This document shows positions 45,685 through 54,308 of a DNA stretch of 64,000 bases, in pieces (the first letter of the stretch is position 1; every line of letters starts with the position of its first letter). Position numbers and translations under genes: made by a program. The DNA lies in contig JALHRS010000014.1 in the NCBI GenBank assembly GCA_022841325.1, forward strand, positions 1-64,000. Direction: 5' to 3'. The DNA comes from Lysobacterales bacterium (GTDB taxonomy: Bacteria; Pseudomonadota; Gammaproteobacteria; Xanthomonadales; SZUA-5). A model generated the notes under the pieces. It saw nothing but the letters and a program-made list of their open reading frames with translations. It was not told where the DNA came from and did no database searches.

Positions 45685-47505
45685 ATGATGCCGATGTTGC
45701 CCCGCTCGCTACTGCTGATGGCTCTGGCCATCGCCCTGGGTGCCTGCCAGCCCGCAGCTGTCCGGCAGACCGATCTGCCCAGCGAAATGGACGCGCAGAC
45801 CCTGTATCTGCAGGGCGAATTCCGCTCTGCTGCCCAGGCCTGGCTGGATCTGGCCAAGGCCAACCGCGGCGATCGCGCCCGCTACCAGGTGCGCGCGGCG
45901 GAAGCCTATCGCGAGGAAGGCGATGATGGCGCCATGCGCGCGCTGCTCGGGGACATCGACCGCCGCAAGCTGCCGCCCGACGATCTGATGCGCATGGATC
46001 TGCTGCAGGCCGAGCTGGCGCTGGCGCAGGGTGATGCCGCCGGCGCGCTGGCGCTGTTGGCGACCCCCGATGGACGCATGCCGGAGGATCGGGCACCGCG
46101 CCTGTATGAATTGCGGGCACGCGCCCACGCCCAGCAGGGACAGGTGCTGGAGGCCATTGCCGACCGGGTGGCGCTGGACGAGTTGCTGGCCGAGGGCCCG
46201 GACAAGGCCGCCAATGCGACCGAGATTCGTGCCCTGGTCGGCACCATGCCGGAGGACGAGTTGCGCCTGCGCCTGCGCCAGGCCGACCGCAATGATCCGC
46301 TGTACCCATGGTTGCTGGCCGGCGCCCGCGCGCAGGCCGAGGCCCGCGGCAATGGCGGCAGTTATGCCAGCGATATCGCCGCCACCCGGCCGCTGCAAGC
46401 ACTGGCGCCCGCCATCGTGCTCAACGATGTCGAGCGCGCCACCTACGGTCGCGTGGCCGTGCTGCTGCCCAACGGCGGCTCGCTGGCGGCTGCTGCACGC
46501 GCGGTGCGCGAGGGCATCTTCGCCGCCTACTTTGCCGATCCCAATCCACGGCCGGCGCTGCGGGTCTACGACAGCGGCAACACCGTGGAAGAAACCATGG
46601 CCGCCTATCAGCAGGCCCTTGATGACGGCGCCGAACGAGTACTGGGACCGATTTCGCGCGAAGCGGTGACCGCGCTGTTCCAGAGCGCGGTCACCCGGGT
46701 GCCGACCCTGGCCTTGAACTACGCCGATGCCCCGGCACTGCCGCCGCCGGGCAGTCTGCAGTTCGCCCTGCTGCCGGAAGAAGAGGCCGCGTCAGCCGCC
46801 GATCGCATGATTCAGCGCGGTTTGCGTCGGGCCCTGGTGCTGGTGCCCAGGGATGAGGTCGGCCAGCGCGCCGCGGCGGCTTTCGGCGAGCGCCTGCGGG
46901 CACAGGGCGGCGTGGTCGCCGGTCAGGCTGAGTACGATCCGTCGGCCGCCGACCAGTCGAACGAAATCCGCAAGCTCACCGGCATCGAGCAGAGTCAGGC
47001 CCGCCTGCAATTCCTGCGCGGAATGCTCGGTGCCGATCTGAAAATGGACCCGACCCCGCGGGCGGATGTAGACGCGATCTTCCTGTTTGCCCGCAATGCC
47101 CAGGCACGGGTGTTGTTGCCGCAGTTGAAGAGCCTGGAAGCCACGCGCTTCCCGATCCTGGCGACCAGTGCCATCTATGGCGGCAGCAACAGCAGCAATG
47201 ACGTCGATCTCGATGGTGTGGAGTTCAGCGAAGTGCCGTGGTTGCTTGGCGCCACCAATGAGCGCTCCATTCCCAGCCGTTCCGATCTGGTGGCCCTGAA
47301 GACCGCATCAGGTCCGGCCGCCCGTTTGTTTGCCTTCGGCATGGATGCCTACCGCCTGCTGCCGCATCTGGAGTGGCTGGAGCGCAATCCGGGCCGACCG
47401 GTGATCGGCGCCACCGGCGCGCTCAGCGCCGATCCCAACGGCCGCATCCGCCGCGAACCAGGCTGGGCGCGTTACACCGGCGCCAGCCCCAGACCGGTGG
47501 ACTGA
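45685..47505 (+). CDS. lpoA: Penicillin-binding protein activator LpoA
   Basis: The 606-residue outer-membrane lipoprotein stimulates PBP1A during cell-wall growth. It has a lipoprotein signal peptide with lipobox LGAC (Cys21), an N-terminal TPR-like helical domain (about 25-235) and a C-terminal periplasmic-binding-protein-like domain (about 250-590, RVAVLLPNGGSLAAAARAVREG at its start). Length and domain order match the LpoA/YraM family. Adjacent Met codons at 45685, 45688 and 45694 are all possible starts. yraN follows one base after the stop codon. Confidence 0.93.
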   Translation: MMPMLPRSLLLMALAIALGACQPAAVRQTDLPSEMDAQTLYLQGEFRSAAQAWLDLAKANRGDRARYQVRAAEAYREEGDDGAMRALLGDIDRRKLPPDDLMRMDLLQAELALAQGDAAGALALLATPDGRMPEDRAPRLYELRARAHAQQGQVLEAIADRVALDELLAEGPDKAANATEIRALVGTMPEDELRLRLRQADRNDPLYPWLLAGARAQAEARGNGGSYASDIAATRPLQALAPAIVLNDVERATYGRVAVLLPNGGSLAAAARAVREGIFAAYFADPNPRPALRVYDSGNTVEETMAAYQQALDDGAERVLGPISREAVTALFQSAVTRVPTLALNYADAPALPPPGSLQFALLPEEEAASAADRMIQRGLRRALVLVPRDEVGQRAAAAFGERLRAQGGVVAGQAEYDPSAADQSNEIRKLTGIEQSQARLQFLRGMLGADLKMDPTPRADVDAIFLFARNAQARVLLPQLKSLEATRFPILATSAIYGGSNSSNDVDLDGVEFSEVPWLLGATNERSIPSRSDLVALKTASGPAARLFAFGMDAYRLLPHLEWLERNPGRPVIGATGALSADPNGRIRREPGWARYTGASPRPVD

Positions 47506-47506
47506 G

Positions 47507-47971
47507 GTGCTGCAGACCCTCGCTGACCGCTGGCGCGCCCGCGTTCTGGCCTTGCTGGCACGGGGCGCACGAGGGCACGAGGGCGCGAGGGCGCGAGGGC
47601 ACGAGAATGCGGGCACCGGCGTGGTTGGGGCGGCAGCGGAGTCTGAGGCTCTGACGCATTTGCAGGCCGCTGGTCTGAAGCTGCTGGCGCGCAATTTCCT
47701 GGCTCGGGGCGGCGAGCTCGATCTGGTCATGGCCGATGGCGACTGCGTGGTCTTTGTCGAAGTGCGCTTTCGCGCCCAGGGCTGTCACGGTGACGGTCTG
47801 GACAGTGTCTCGACCAGCAAGCAGAAGCGGCTGATCGCAGCGGCGCGCCAGTTCCTGGCGGACCATCCCCGCTACGCGCGCCGGCCAGCCCGATTCGACG
47901 TGGTGGCGCTCGGCGCTGGCGGATTGCGCTGGGTACGTAATGCCTTCGTGCTGGATGGATCAGGCTGGTGA
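47507..47971 (+). CDS. YraN/UPF0102 nuclease-like protein with repeat-derived N terminus
   Basis: The core (residues 40-154) has the UPF0102 motifs: GGELDLVMADGD and FVEVRFRAQ, the acidic residues and E-x-R/K of a restriction-endonuclease-like fold, plus KQKRLIAAARQFL. Length by the GTG at 47507 is 154 residues, about 35 more than usual. The extra N terminus includes an Arg/Gly/His/Glu-rich stretch encoded by an octamer array. A later GTG at 47621 would give 116 residues, a normal size, and would leave the array outside the gene. Both starts remain possible. The end overlaps the next gene by four bases (GTGA). Confidence 0.85.
   Translation: MLQTLADRWRARVLALLARGARGHEGARARGHENAGTGVVGAAAESEALTHLQAAGLKLLARNFLARGGELDLVMADGDCVVFVEVRFRAQGCHGDGLDSVSTSKQKRLIAAARQFLADHPRYARRPARFDVVALGAGGLRWVRNAFVLDGSGW
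47561..47610. repeat. Octamer array at the start of yraN
   Basis: Units GAGGGCAC, GAGGGCGC, GAGGGCGC, GAGGGCAC occur in tandem from 47571 to 47602, with degenerate units GGGGCGCAC before and GAGAATGC after. The period is 8, not 7 as at the other arrays in this window. The unit GGGCACG is otherwise close to the GGGGCAC heptamers. It is inside or just before the yraN coding sequence. Confidence 0.82.
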
Positions 47972-49341
47972 AACCGCTGCCACAGGCGCTGCGCGATGCG
48001 CTGCCGGCGACGGCGCTGCTCAGCGATGCCGCCAGCTGTGCGGTCTACGGTTACGACAATTCCAAACGCCACGGCCCAGTGCTGGCCGTCGCACTGCCCG
48101 ACAGCGAAGCCCAGGTGCAGGCGCTGGTACGCGCCTGTGCTGCCGAGCGTCTGCCGATGGTCGCCCGCGGTCGTGGTACCGCGACCACCGGCGCTGCGGT
48201 GCCGCTGGCGCCCAGTGTGGTGGTCTGTTTCGAGCGCATGCAACGCATCGTCCATATCGCCCCGGGCGACCGCTATGCGCAGGTGGAACCCGGCGTCATC
48301 AACGGCGATCTGCAGCGGGCGCTGGCCGGACATGGGTTCTTCTGGCCGCCGGACCCCACCAGTGCGCCCTACTCGACCGTCGGCGGCAATCTGGCCTGCA
48401 ATGCCGGCGGTCCGCGCACCGTCAAGTACGGCGCCTGCCGCGACAATATCCTCGGTCTGCGCTTTGTCTCCGGCAGCGGCGAGCTGATCGTCTGCGGCAG
48501 CTTCACCAGCAAGGGCGCGGTGGCCTACGACCTGACGCGCTTGCTGGTGGGCTCCGAGGGCACGCTCGGGCTGATCACCCAGGCGACGCTGAAGCTCACG
48601 CCCTTGCCGCAGGCGCGCGCCGGACTGCGCGCCCTCTACGATTCCATCGACAGCGCCGCCGCGGCGGTGTCGCGCCTGATGGCGCAGGCCGCGACACCGT
48701 CGGCGCTGGAGTTCATGGATGCCAGGGCGATCGAACTGGTGCGCAGCCGGGCCGGCCTGGCCTTGCCCGAATCGGCGCAGGCCTTGCTGCTGATCGAAGC
48801 CGATGGTTCCCGGGCTGCGCTGGGCGACACGGTGACAGCGATTGCCGCAGCGGCTCAGGGCCCCGGTTGTGTGGAACTGCGACAGGCCACCGATGAGGCC
48901 GAACAGCAGGAGCTGTGGGCGGCGCGCAAGGCGCTCTCGCCGATCTTGCGCTCGCTGGCACCGCGCAAGATCAACGAGGACGTGGTGGTACCGGTGACGC
49001 GATTGCCGGAGCTGACCCGCGGACTGCAGCAGCTGGGCGCGCAGCATCAGACCCTGATCGTCTGTTTCGGCCATGCCGGCAACGGCAATCTGCACGTCAA
49101 CCTGCTCTACGATCCCGCCGCCGGCGATGCCGAAACCCGCGCCCGCAACTGCCTCGCCGCCGTCTTCGATCTGGTGATCGCCCTGGACGGCACGCTCTCG
49201 GGCGAACACGGTATCGGCATCGACAAGCGCGACTTCCTGCCACGGGCGATGCCGGCCGAAACCCTGACCCTGATGCGCGCGATCAAAGACCAGTTCGACC
49301 CGCACGGAATTCTCAATCCGGGCAAGGTGTTGCCCGCCTAG
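47968..49341 (+). CDS. FAD-linked oxidase (GlcD / D-lactate dehydrogenase type)
   Basis: The 457-residue flavoprotein has a PCMH-type FAD-binding domain (PMVARGRGTATTGAAVPL, PGVINGDLQRAL, STVGGNLACNAGGPRTVKYG) and the C-terminal FAD-linked oxidase domain with FGHAGNGNLHVNLLYDP and LSGEHGIGIDKRDFL. Family members oxidise D-lactate, glycolate or other 2-hydroxy acids. No GlcE/GlcF partners are adjacent, so a single-subunit dehydrogenase such as the cytochrome-linked D-lactate type is likely. It starts with GTG overlapping the yraN stop codon. Confidence 0.92.
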   Translation: MKPLPQALRDALPATALLSDAASCAVYGYDNSKRHGPVLAVALPDSEAQVQALVRACAAERLPMVARGRGTATTGAAVPLAPSVVVCFERMQRIVHIAPGDRYAQVEPGVINGDLQRALAGHGFFWPPDPTSAPYSTVGGNLACNAGGPRTVKYGACRDNILGLRFVSGSGELIVCGSFTSKGAVAYDLTRLLVGSEGTLGLITQATLKLTPLPQARAGLRALYDSIDSAAAAVSRLMAQAATPSALEFMDARAIELVRSRAGLALPESAQALLLIEADGSRAALGDTVTAIAAAAQGPGCVELRQATDEAEQQELWAARKALSPILRSLAPRKINEDVVVPVTRLPELTRGLQQLGAQHQTLIVCFGHAGNGNLHVNLLYDPAAGDAETRARNCLAAVFDLVIALDGTLSGEHGIGIDKRDFLPRAMPAETLTLMRAIKDQFDPHGILNPGKVLPA

Positions 49342-49346
49342 AAGCT

Positions 49347-49500
49347 GGTTGTTGGTTGTTGGTTGTTGGTTGCTGGTTGCTGGCAATGCCCCGATGTTGG
49401 CCGCGAGCGACGACGTCACCGCCAGGCTGTGGGAGCGGATTCATCCGCGACGGCTCTTGTGGTTGGTCGCAGAGCATCGCGGATGAATTCGCTCCCACAG
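49347..49500. repeat. GGTTGTT heptamers plus REP pair
   Basis: Three GGTTGTT and two GGTTGCT heptamers run from 49347 to 49383. A REP pair follows (49428-49500) with ends GTGGGAGCGGATTCATCCGC and the inverse ending CGCTCCCAC. This combination of heptamers and REP repeats that of the cassette at 3651-3964, but without the closing inverted array. Confidence 0.83.
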
Positions 49501-49504
49501 GTGC

Positions 49505-51607
49505 TCAAGGCAGGATCTCCAGACGGTTGCCGGCACCGTTCAGGCTGCGCGCCAGCGTGATCCACAGCTCATTGCTGCCCGGCCGCAGCGAGGGCAGATA
49601 GTCCACGTCCAGGACCAGCACGACGCCGTTGAGGCGTACCACGCTGGGGAAACTGGCGGTGGTCCAGTTGCTGACGATGATCAGCGGCTGGACCAGGCTG
49701 CCGCCGGCCAGTGCAAAGTTGGCATCCAGACGATTGCCGCTGGCGCTGAAGGCCCAGGCGCCGCGGACATGATTCCAGCCGGCAGGACTGTAGTTGACCG
49801 TGTCAGGTCGGGCGACTCCTGCGGGTCCGCTGCTGTTGACGCTGCCGATGGTGGTGCTGACCGTGGTGTTCTGCACGGTTTCCAGTTCTGCCACCTGGGC
49901 GCCCACCGGGTCCAGGCTGTGGCGATCAAGCACCACCCAGGTGGCGTAGCTCTTGCGCGGCCAGCCGCTGGCCGTGGTATTGGCCAGGGGCCCGCCGTAG
50001 AAGGCGCTGCCATGCACGAAGTAGCTCTGCTGACCGAGCCAGCCGAAGTTGGCGCCCCAGGCCAGCCGGGTGTTGTTGGTGCTGCTGGCGCCGAACAATG
50101 AATAGTTGATCGACTGGTAGGGCCAGTTGAAATCGCAGGGCATGCGGTAGTTGTTGCCGAACACGATGCATGCCAGCCCGGCCGCGCTGGTGCTGTTCCA
50201 GCGATCGGTGCCGAAATAGCCGCCGGCATCCTGCTGGGTGATGGTCTGGGTCTGCACGGTGCCCATGGTGGCATCGACGGCCGTGGTCCAGAGCTTCACA
50301 TAGGGCACCGTGTTGGGCTGATTCCAGGTCCATGGACTGTCGAAGGTGACCGGATTGCTGGTGGATGCAAACTTGTAGCGATCGCCCCAGCCGACTCCGG
50401 CAATAACACTGTGCGCCGCCATGTTGGCACTGCCGTCGAACAGCATCTCGCCATAGGGCGCCCGGGTGTCATCCTCCAGCGCATTCACCGGCACGGCATT
50501 GGGCAGCGCGCCGGTCAGATCCCAGGTCATGGCCCACAGCGGATGATCGCGGCCGTTGGCGATCACCCACTCGATGGTGACCGGCACCTGATACTGGGTA
50601 TTGGGCGGATTCGCGGTGGTCCGCGAATAGCGCGGATAGCGCTGGGTGAAGCGCAGGATGGCGTGGTGCCGGCCTTCGAAGACGCGCTCGAACTGTCCGC
50701 TGAAGCCATGCCCCAGCGGCGAATCATCGTTACCACCGATCCCGCTGGTGCCCTCGGCGCGGTGACTGACGATGTAGCCGAAGCCACCGGCGAACTGGTT
50801 GGTGGCGCGGACGATGCGGGTGCCGCCGGGCGTCTGGTAGCGATATTCCCAGAGCTCGCCACCGCGTTGACCCTGTGGCCCGATCTGGCCGTCGTTGTGC
50901 GCCAGCACCGCCACCCGCGGCTGATTGTTGCGATCGCGCCAGGTGTAGCGATCGCCGAGCATGCCGCCGACGCTCTGATCGCGCTCGATCTGCAGGGCAC
51001 TCGCTGGCGGCGGCGGAATGCCGCCTCCTTCAAAGCCGTTGGCGAACAGCAGATTGCCGCCGCCACCCGAGGGCGGTTCCAGGCTGATGCTGTCGACATA
51101 GAGCACCGGCTGCGCCCCGGCGATATCCGACTGCAGATCGATGCGGTCATAGCTGCCGTTGTAACTCAGCGGGGGCTGGGTGATCTGCACCAGCACCTCG
51201 CGCCACTCGTTGGCGGCAATGGCGCCGCCGCTGATGTAGCTGTCGAGTTCGGCATTGGCCAGCGGTGTGCTGTTGCCACCGGCGTCGGTGGTCTGCAGAT
51301 AGATGCGCAGTTGCTGTCCGCCGCTGGCGCCGCCATGCACGAACAGACGGATGGTCGGATAGGCGACCGTGGAATAATCGATATTGATGTTGGCCATGCC
51401 GATGGCATTGAAATCATTGCCGCTGAAGGCGATGGATGCCGCGCCCGATTGTGCCGGGGCGGGATTGGCGAAATTCGGCGCTGGCGCGCCGAAGGAGTAG
51501 TCGGCGAAGCCACTTTGCAAAGAGTCGGTGTAGACCGGTACGGACTGGGCTGGCGCTAGCCCGGCGAGCAGCAGACACCACAGCGCAGCCATCAGGCGAA
51601 CGGCCAT
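49505..51607 (-). CDS. Large secreted protein of unknown function
   Basis: The 700-residue product has a signal peptide (residues 1-20, cut after APA). An N-terminal beta-sandwich-like part (about 25-180) resembles a carbohydrate-binding module. A Gly/Pro linker (about 182-202) contains LLFANGFEGGG, a motif I associate with secreted Xanthomonadales proteins. The 500-residue C-terminal part is rich in Trp, Tyr, Asn and Thr, as in enzymes or adhesins acting on polysaccharides. I recognise no catalytic family. Only two Cys occur (VYTDS region has none; CIVFGNNYRMPC does). CGCAATG-type start and signal peptide support the ATG at 51607. It is monocistronic. Confidence 0.72.
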   Translation of the reverse strand: MAVRLMAALWCLLLAGLAPAQSVPVYTDSLQSGFADYSFGAPAPNFANPAPAQSGAASIAFSGNDFNAIGMANINIDYSTVAYPTIRLFVHGGASGGQQLRIYLQTTDAGGNSTPLANAELDSYISGGAIAANEWREVLVQITQPPLSYNGSYDRIDLQSDIAGAQPVLYVDSISLEPPSGGGGNLLFANGFEGGGIPPPPASALQIERDQSVGGMLGDRYTWRDRNNQPRVAVLAHNDGQIGPQGQRGGELWEYRYQTPGGTRIVRATNQFAGGFGYIVSHRAEGTSGIGGNDDSPLGHGFSGQFERVFEGRHHAILRFTQRYPRYSRTTANPPNTQYQVPVTIEWVIANGRDHPLWAMTWDLTGALPNAVPVNALEDDTRAPYGEMLFDGSANMAAHSVIAGVGWGDRYKFASTSNPVTFDSPWTWNQPNTVPYVKLWTTAVDATMGTVQTQTITQQDAGGYFGTDRWNSTSAAGLACIVFGNNYRMPCDFNWPYQSINYSLFGASSTNNTRLAWGANFGWLGQQSYFVHGSAFYGGPLANTTASGWPRKSYATWVVLDRHSLDPVGAQVAELETVQNTTVSTTIGSVNSSGPAGVARPDTVNYSPAGWNHVRGAWAFSASGNRLDANFALAGGSLVQPLIIVSNWTTASFPSVVRLNGVVLVLDVDYLPSLRPGSNELWITLARSLNGAGNRLEILP

Positions 51608-51739
51608 CGCACACTCCTCAACCGCAAGGACTGGCGCCGGAATCGGCGCCCGCTGCGGAGCGCCGTTAGGATAATCCCATTTTCCCGACCATTCCGGCCG
51701 GCTGACGAATCGTCCGCCAGGCGGCAGTCGCCAACGGGC

Positions 51740-52507
51740 TCAGTCGGGCAAGCTGTCTTCCACGGCACCGACCCGGACGATACCGCGACGCGCCAGTTCC
51801 AGCTGATCCGATTGCCAGTCCAGATAGGCCTCGGTCTGCCAGTATTGCCTGGCGTAATAGGCGGTCATCGGGATCTGCCGACCACCCGCGGCGCCGACCA
51901 TGCCCAGCATGCCCGAGGCCGAACGTGCGTACAGATCGACAGAACCGCCGCCACCGGTTGGCAGGATCACGCTGCCGTTGCCGCCGTATCCCAGCCGGCT
52001 GCCGGTGCTGGCGCGCTCCTTGCGCAAATGCTTGTCGAGTCGCGCCAGAGCGCGCTCATCGCCCATGCTGGCGTACAGCTCCTGGCCGATCGCGATGGCC
52101 CGCTCGCGCTCGTCAGCGTCAAGTTCGGACCAGAAGCGCTCGCGTTTGGCGACGAAAGCGACAAACTGCCGTTCTGCCGCCAGATCCATCCATGCATAGG
52201 CCCGGGCACGATCCTGTTTGACGCCTTCACCCTGCCAGTAGAGTTCGGCCAGCATCGCCTGCGACAGCTTGTCGCCCCAGCGTGCCGCCTGCTGGAATTC
52301 GGTCACCGCCTGTTTGCTGCGACCGTCCTCCAGATGCGCCTGACCCTGCAGACGATGTTTCAGATCCGGATGGGCGCGGCGGAAGTGCGGCGATTGCCAG
52401 AGGTCCGACTCCACCTTGCGCGGCTGGAACACCTCGGTGGAGGCCACGCCGGCAATACCGAACATCAGGCCGGTGGTCAGGGTCATCAACAGCAATCCGG
52501 TTTTCAT
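51740..52507 (-). CDS. Exported Sel1-like repeat protein
   Basis: The 255-residue product has a signal peptide (residues 1-23, IAGVAST). Residues 55-125 contain Sel1-type alpha/alpha repeats (AVTEFQQAARWGDKLSQAMLAE, YWQGEGVKQDRARAYAW). The C-terminal third is Gly/Ser-rich and then basic and Tyr/Trp-rich (AYYARQYWQTEAYLDWQ). Such proteins often mediate protein contacts in the periplasm, but the role here is unknown. It has no obvious operon partner. Confidence 0.75.
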   Translation of the reverse strand: MKTGLLLMTLTTGLMFGIAGVASTEVFQPRKVESDLWQSPHFRRAHPDLKHRLQGQAHLEDGRSKQAVTEFQQAARWGDKLSQAMLAELYWQGEGVKQDRARAYAWMDLAAERQFVAFVAKRERFWSELDADERERAIAIGQELYASMGDERALARLDKHLRKERASTGSRLGYGGNGSVILPTGGGGSVDLYARSASGMLGMVGAAGGRQIPMTAYYARQYWQTEAYLDWQSDQLELARRGIVRVGAVEDSLPD

Positions 52508-52623
52508 CTCGGCGTCCTCATCTGCCCCGTTCGGGCGGTGAACGAAAGCCTATGCCTGCGGCGACGCATTTGGGCGATGTTCAAGCAGTGTTCATGTTGA
52601 TTTTAGGGGCGGGGAGCGCGAGG

Positions 52624-52715
52624 GCACGGGGCACGGGGCACGGGGCACGGGGCACGGGGCACGGGAAAAGGCTACGGGCTTTGGGCTGTTGTGGCTCCAG
52701 ACTTTGTCTGGATGC
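52624..52715. repeat. GCACGGG heptamers with half hairpin
   Basis: Six GCACGGG heptamers (52624-52665) run into GGGAAAAGGCTACGGGC, then GTGGCTCCAGACTTTGTCTGG (52690-52710). The second hairpin arm found in sister copies is missing, so this copy looks truncated on the side next to the ABC transporter gene. Confidence 0.82.
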
Positions 52716-52742
52716 TCTTGGCGATGTTCGCACCTCCTTCCT

Positions 52743-54308
52743 TCACGCCCTCGTCCCCAGTCCCGCCGGCACCGCCGCCACCAGCGCTCGCAGCGCATCC
52801 GATTGCGGATTGGCCAGCAGCGCAGCCACCGGCCCAGTTTCCACCGCACGGCCCTGGTCCATGACCAGCAGGCGCTGGCAGAGTCGGGCCACGGCGCCGA
52901 GGTCGTGGGAAATGAACAGCAGCGCCAGTCCGCGCTGATTGGCCAGACCATCCAGCAAATCCAGAATCTGCGCCTGGACGGCATGATCCAGGGCACTGGT
53001 GGCTTCGTCGCAGATCAGCACCTCGGGCTCACAGGCCAGCGCCCGGGCAATGGCCAGACGCTGACGCTGGCCGCCGGAGAACTGGCTGGGGTAGCGCCAC
53101 AGGGCTGCCTCATCCAGGCCGACCTCCCGCAGCAGCGCCCGAGCGCGATTCAGTTGCTGGTCGGCAACCGGCGGTGTCGGCGCGAAACGCAGCGCTTCGA
53201 TCAGCATCCGGTCCACCCGTTGCAGCGGATCCAAGGTCCGAAAGGGATCCTGAAAGACCATCTGTACCCGCCGGCGCCAGCGTCGCAACTGCCGGGGTTC
53301 CAGCCCAGCCAGACTGCGGCCGAACCAGTCGACCCGACCGCTGGCCGCCGGCATCAGTCCCAGCAGGCCGCGCGCCAGCGTCGACTTGCCGGAACCGGAA
53401 CTGCCGACCACTGCCAGACGCTCGCCCGGTGCCAGCGACAGGCTGAGGCTATCCACCACCACCGGAGCCTTTGGCGACCACGGCCAGCGATGATCCGGCT
53501 CGTAGTTCAGACTGAGTTCGTGGGCGGACAGGCTGCTCCCATCGGCCGTTCCGGGTATGGTGCCGTTGACCGAGGCCACCGAGCCCTGCGAGCCGAGCAG
53601 ACCGTGATCGGCCCGCTGCAGGCGCCCATCCTGAAGCAGATGGACCCGTTCGCAGTATTCGGCCAGGCGCGGCAGATCGTGGCTGATCAGCAGCAGCGCC
53701 ATGCCGCGTGCGCGGGTGGCGGCCACCAGCAGTTCGCAAACGCGCCTGGCCAGCACCGGATCCAGCGCGCTGGTGGGCTCGTCGGCAACAAGCAGTGCCG
53801 GCTCTGGCAGCAGGGTCAGGGCCAGCATCAGGCGCTGGCGCTGGCCGCCCGAGAGCTGGTGCGGATAGGCCCGCAGCCAGCGCGGATCGGCTTCCATGCC
53901 GACATCGCGCAGAGCCTCGGCGATGCGGGCGTCGGCGGCGGTCGAATCGAGTTCGGGCGCATGCACCGCCAGGGCCTCGCGCAACTGGTCCTGGATGCGA
54001 CGCAGCGGGTGCAGACTGGCCGCGGCATCCTGAAACACATAGGCGATCTCGCGACCTCGCAGAGGTGCGACCTGATCGGGATTCAGCGACTGACCGCGCC
54101 AGTGCACGAGGCCACCGCGCAACTCTGCAGCGTCTGGCAACAGGCCGATCAGGGCCCGCGCCAGCAGGCTTTTGCCAGAACCGGATGCGCCGATCAGGGC
54201 ACAGACCTCACCGGCGGACAGTTCCAGATCGATGTGCCGCAGCACATCCTCACCGGCACCACGAAAGCCGACCCGCAAGCCGCTCAACTGCAGCAGCGGC
54301 AGGCTCAT
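52743..54308 (-). CDS. Peptide-type ABC transporter, fused double ATPase (YejF-like)
   Basis: The 521-residue protein has two complete ABC domains. The first has Walker A GASGSGKS and signature LSGGQRQR; the second has GSSGSGKS and FSGGQRQR, each with Walker B and the D-loop ([20 protein letters not shown]). Such fusions serve oligopeptide or microcin-type importers of the Dpp/Opp/Yej class. It overlaps the permease gene by four bases. The start MSLPLLQLSG was chosen over an open frame 39 codons upstream that lies wholly in the permease gene. Confidence 0.92.
   Translation of the reverse strand: MSLPLLQLSGLRVGFRGAGEDVLRHIDLELSAGEVCALIGASGSGKSLLARALIGLLPDAAELRGGLVHWRGQSLNPDQVAPLRGREIAYVFQDAAASLHPLRRIQDQLREALAVHAPELDSTAADARIAEALRDVGMEADPRWLRAYPHQLSGGQRQRLMLALTLLPEPALLVADEPTSALDPVLARRVCELLVAATRARGMALLLISHDLPRLAEYCERVHLLQDGRLQRADHGLLGSQGSVASVNGTIPGTADGSSLSAHELSLNYEPDHRWPWSPKAPVVVDSLSLSLAPGERLAVVGSSGSGKSTLARGLLGLMPAASGRVDWFGRSLAGLEPRQLRRWRRRVQMVFQDPFRTLDPLQRVDRMLIEALRFAPTPPVADQQLNRARALLREVGLDEAALWRYPSQFSGGQRQRLAIARALACEPEVLICDEATSALDHAVQAQILDLLDGLANQRGLALLFISHDLGAVARLCQRLLVMDQGRAVETGPVAALLANPQSDALRALVAAVPAGLGTRA

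Noticed and set aside
47507-47971. Frameshifted or broken yraN
   Set aside because: The core motifs GGELDLV and FVEVRFR are intact and the frame is open to the coupled stop codon. Only the N terminus is unusual.
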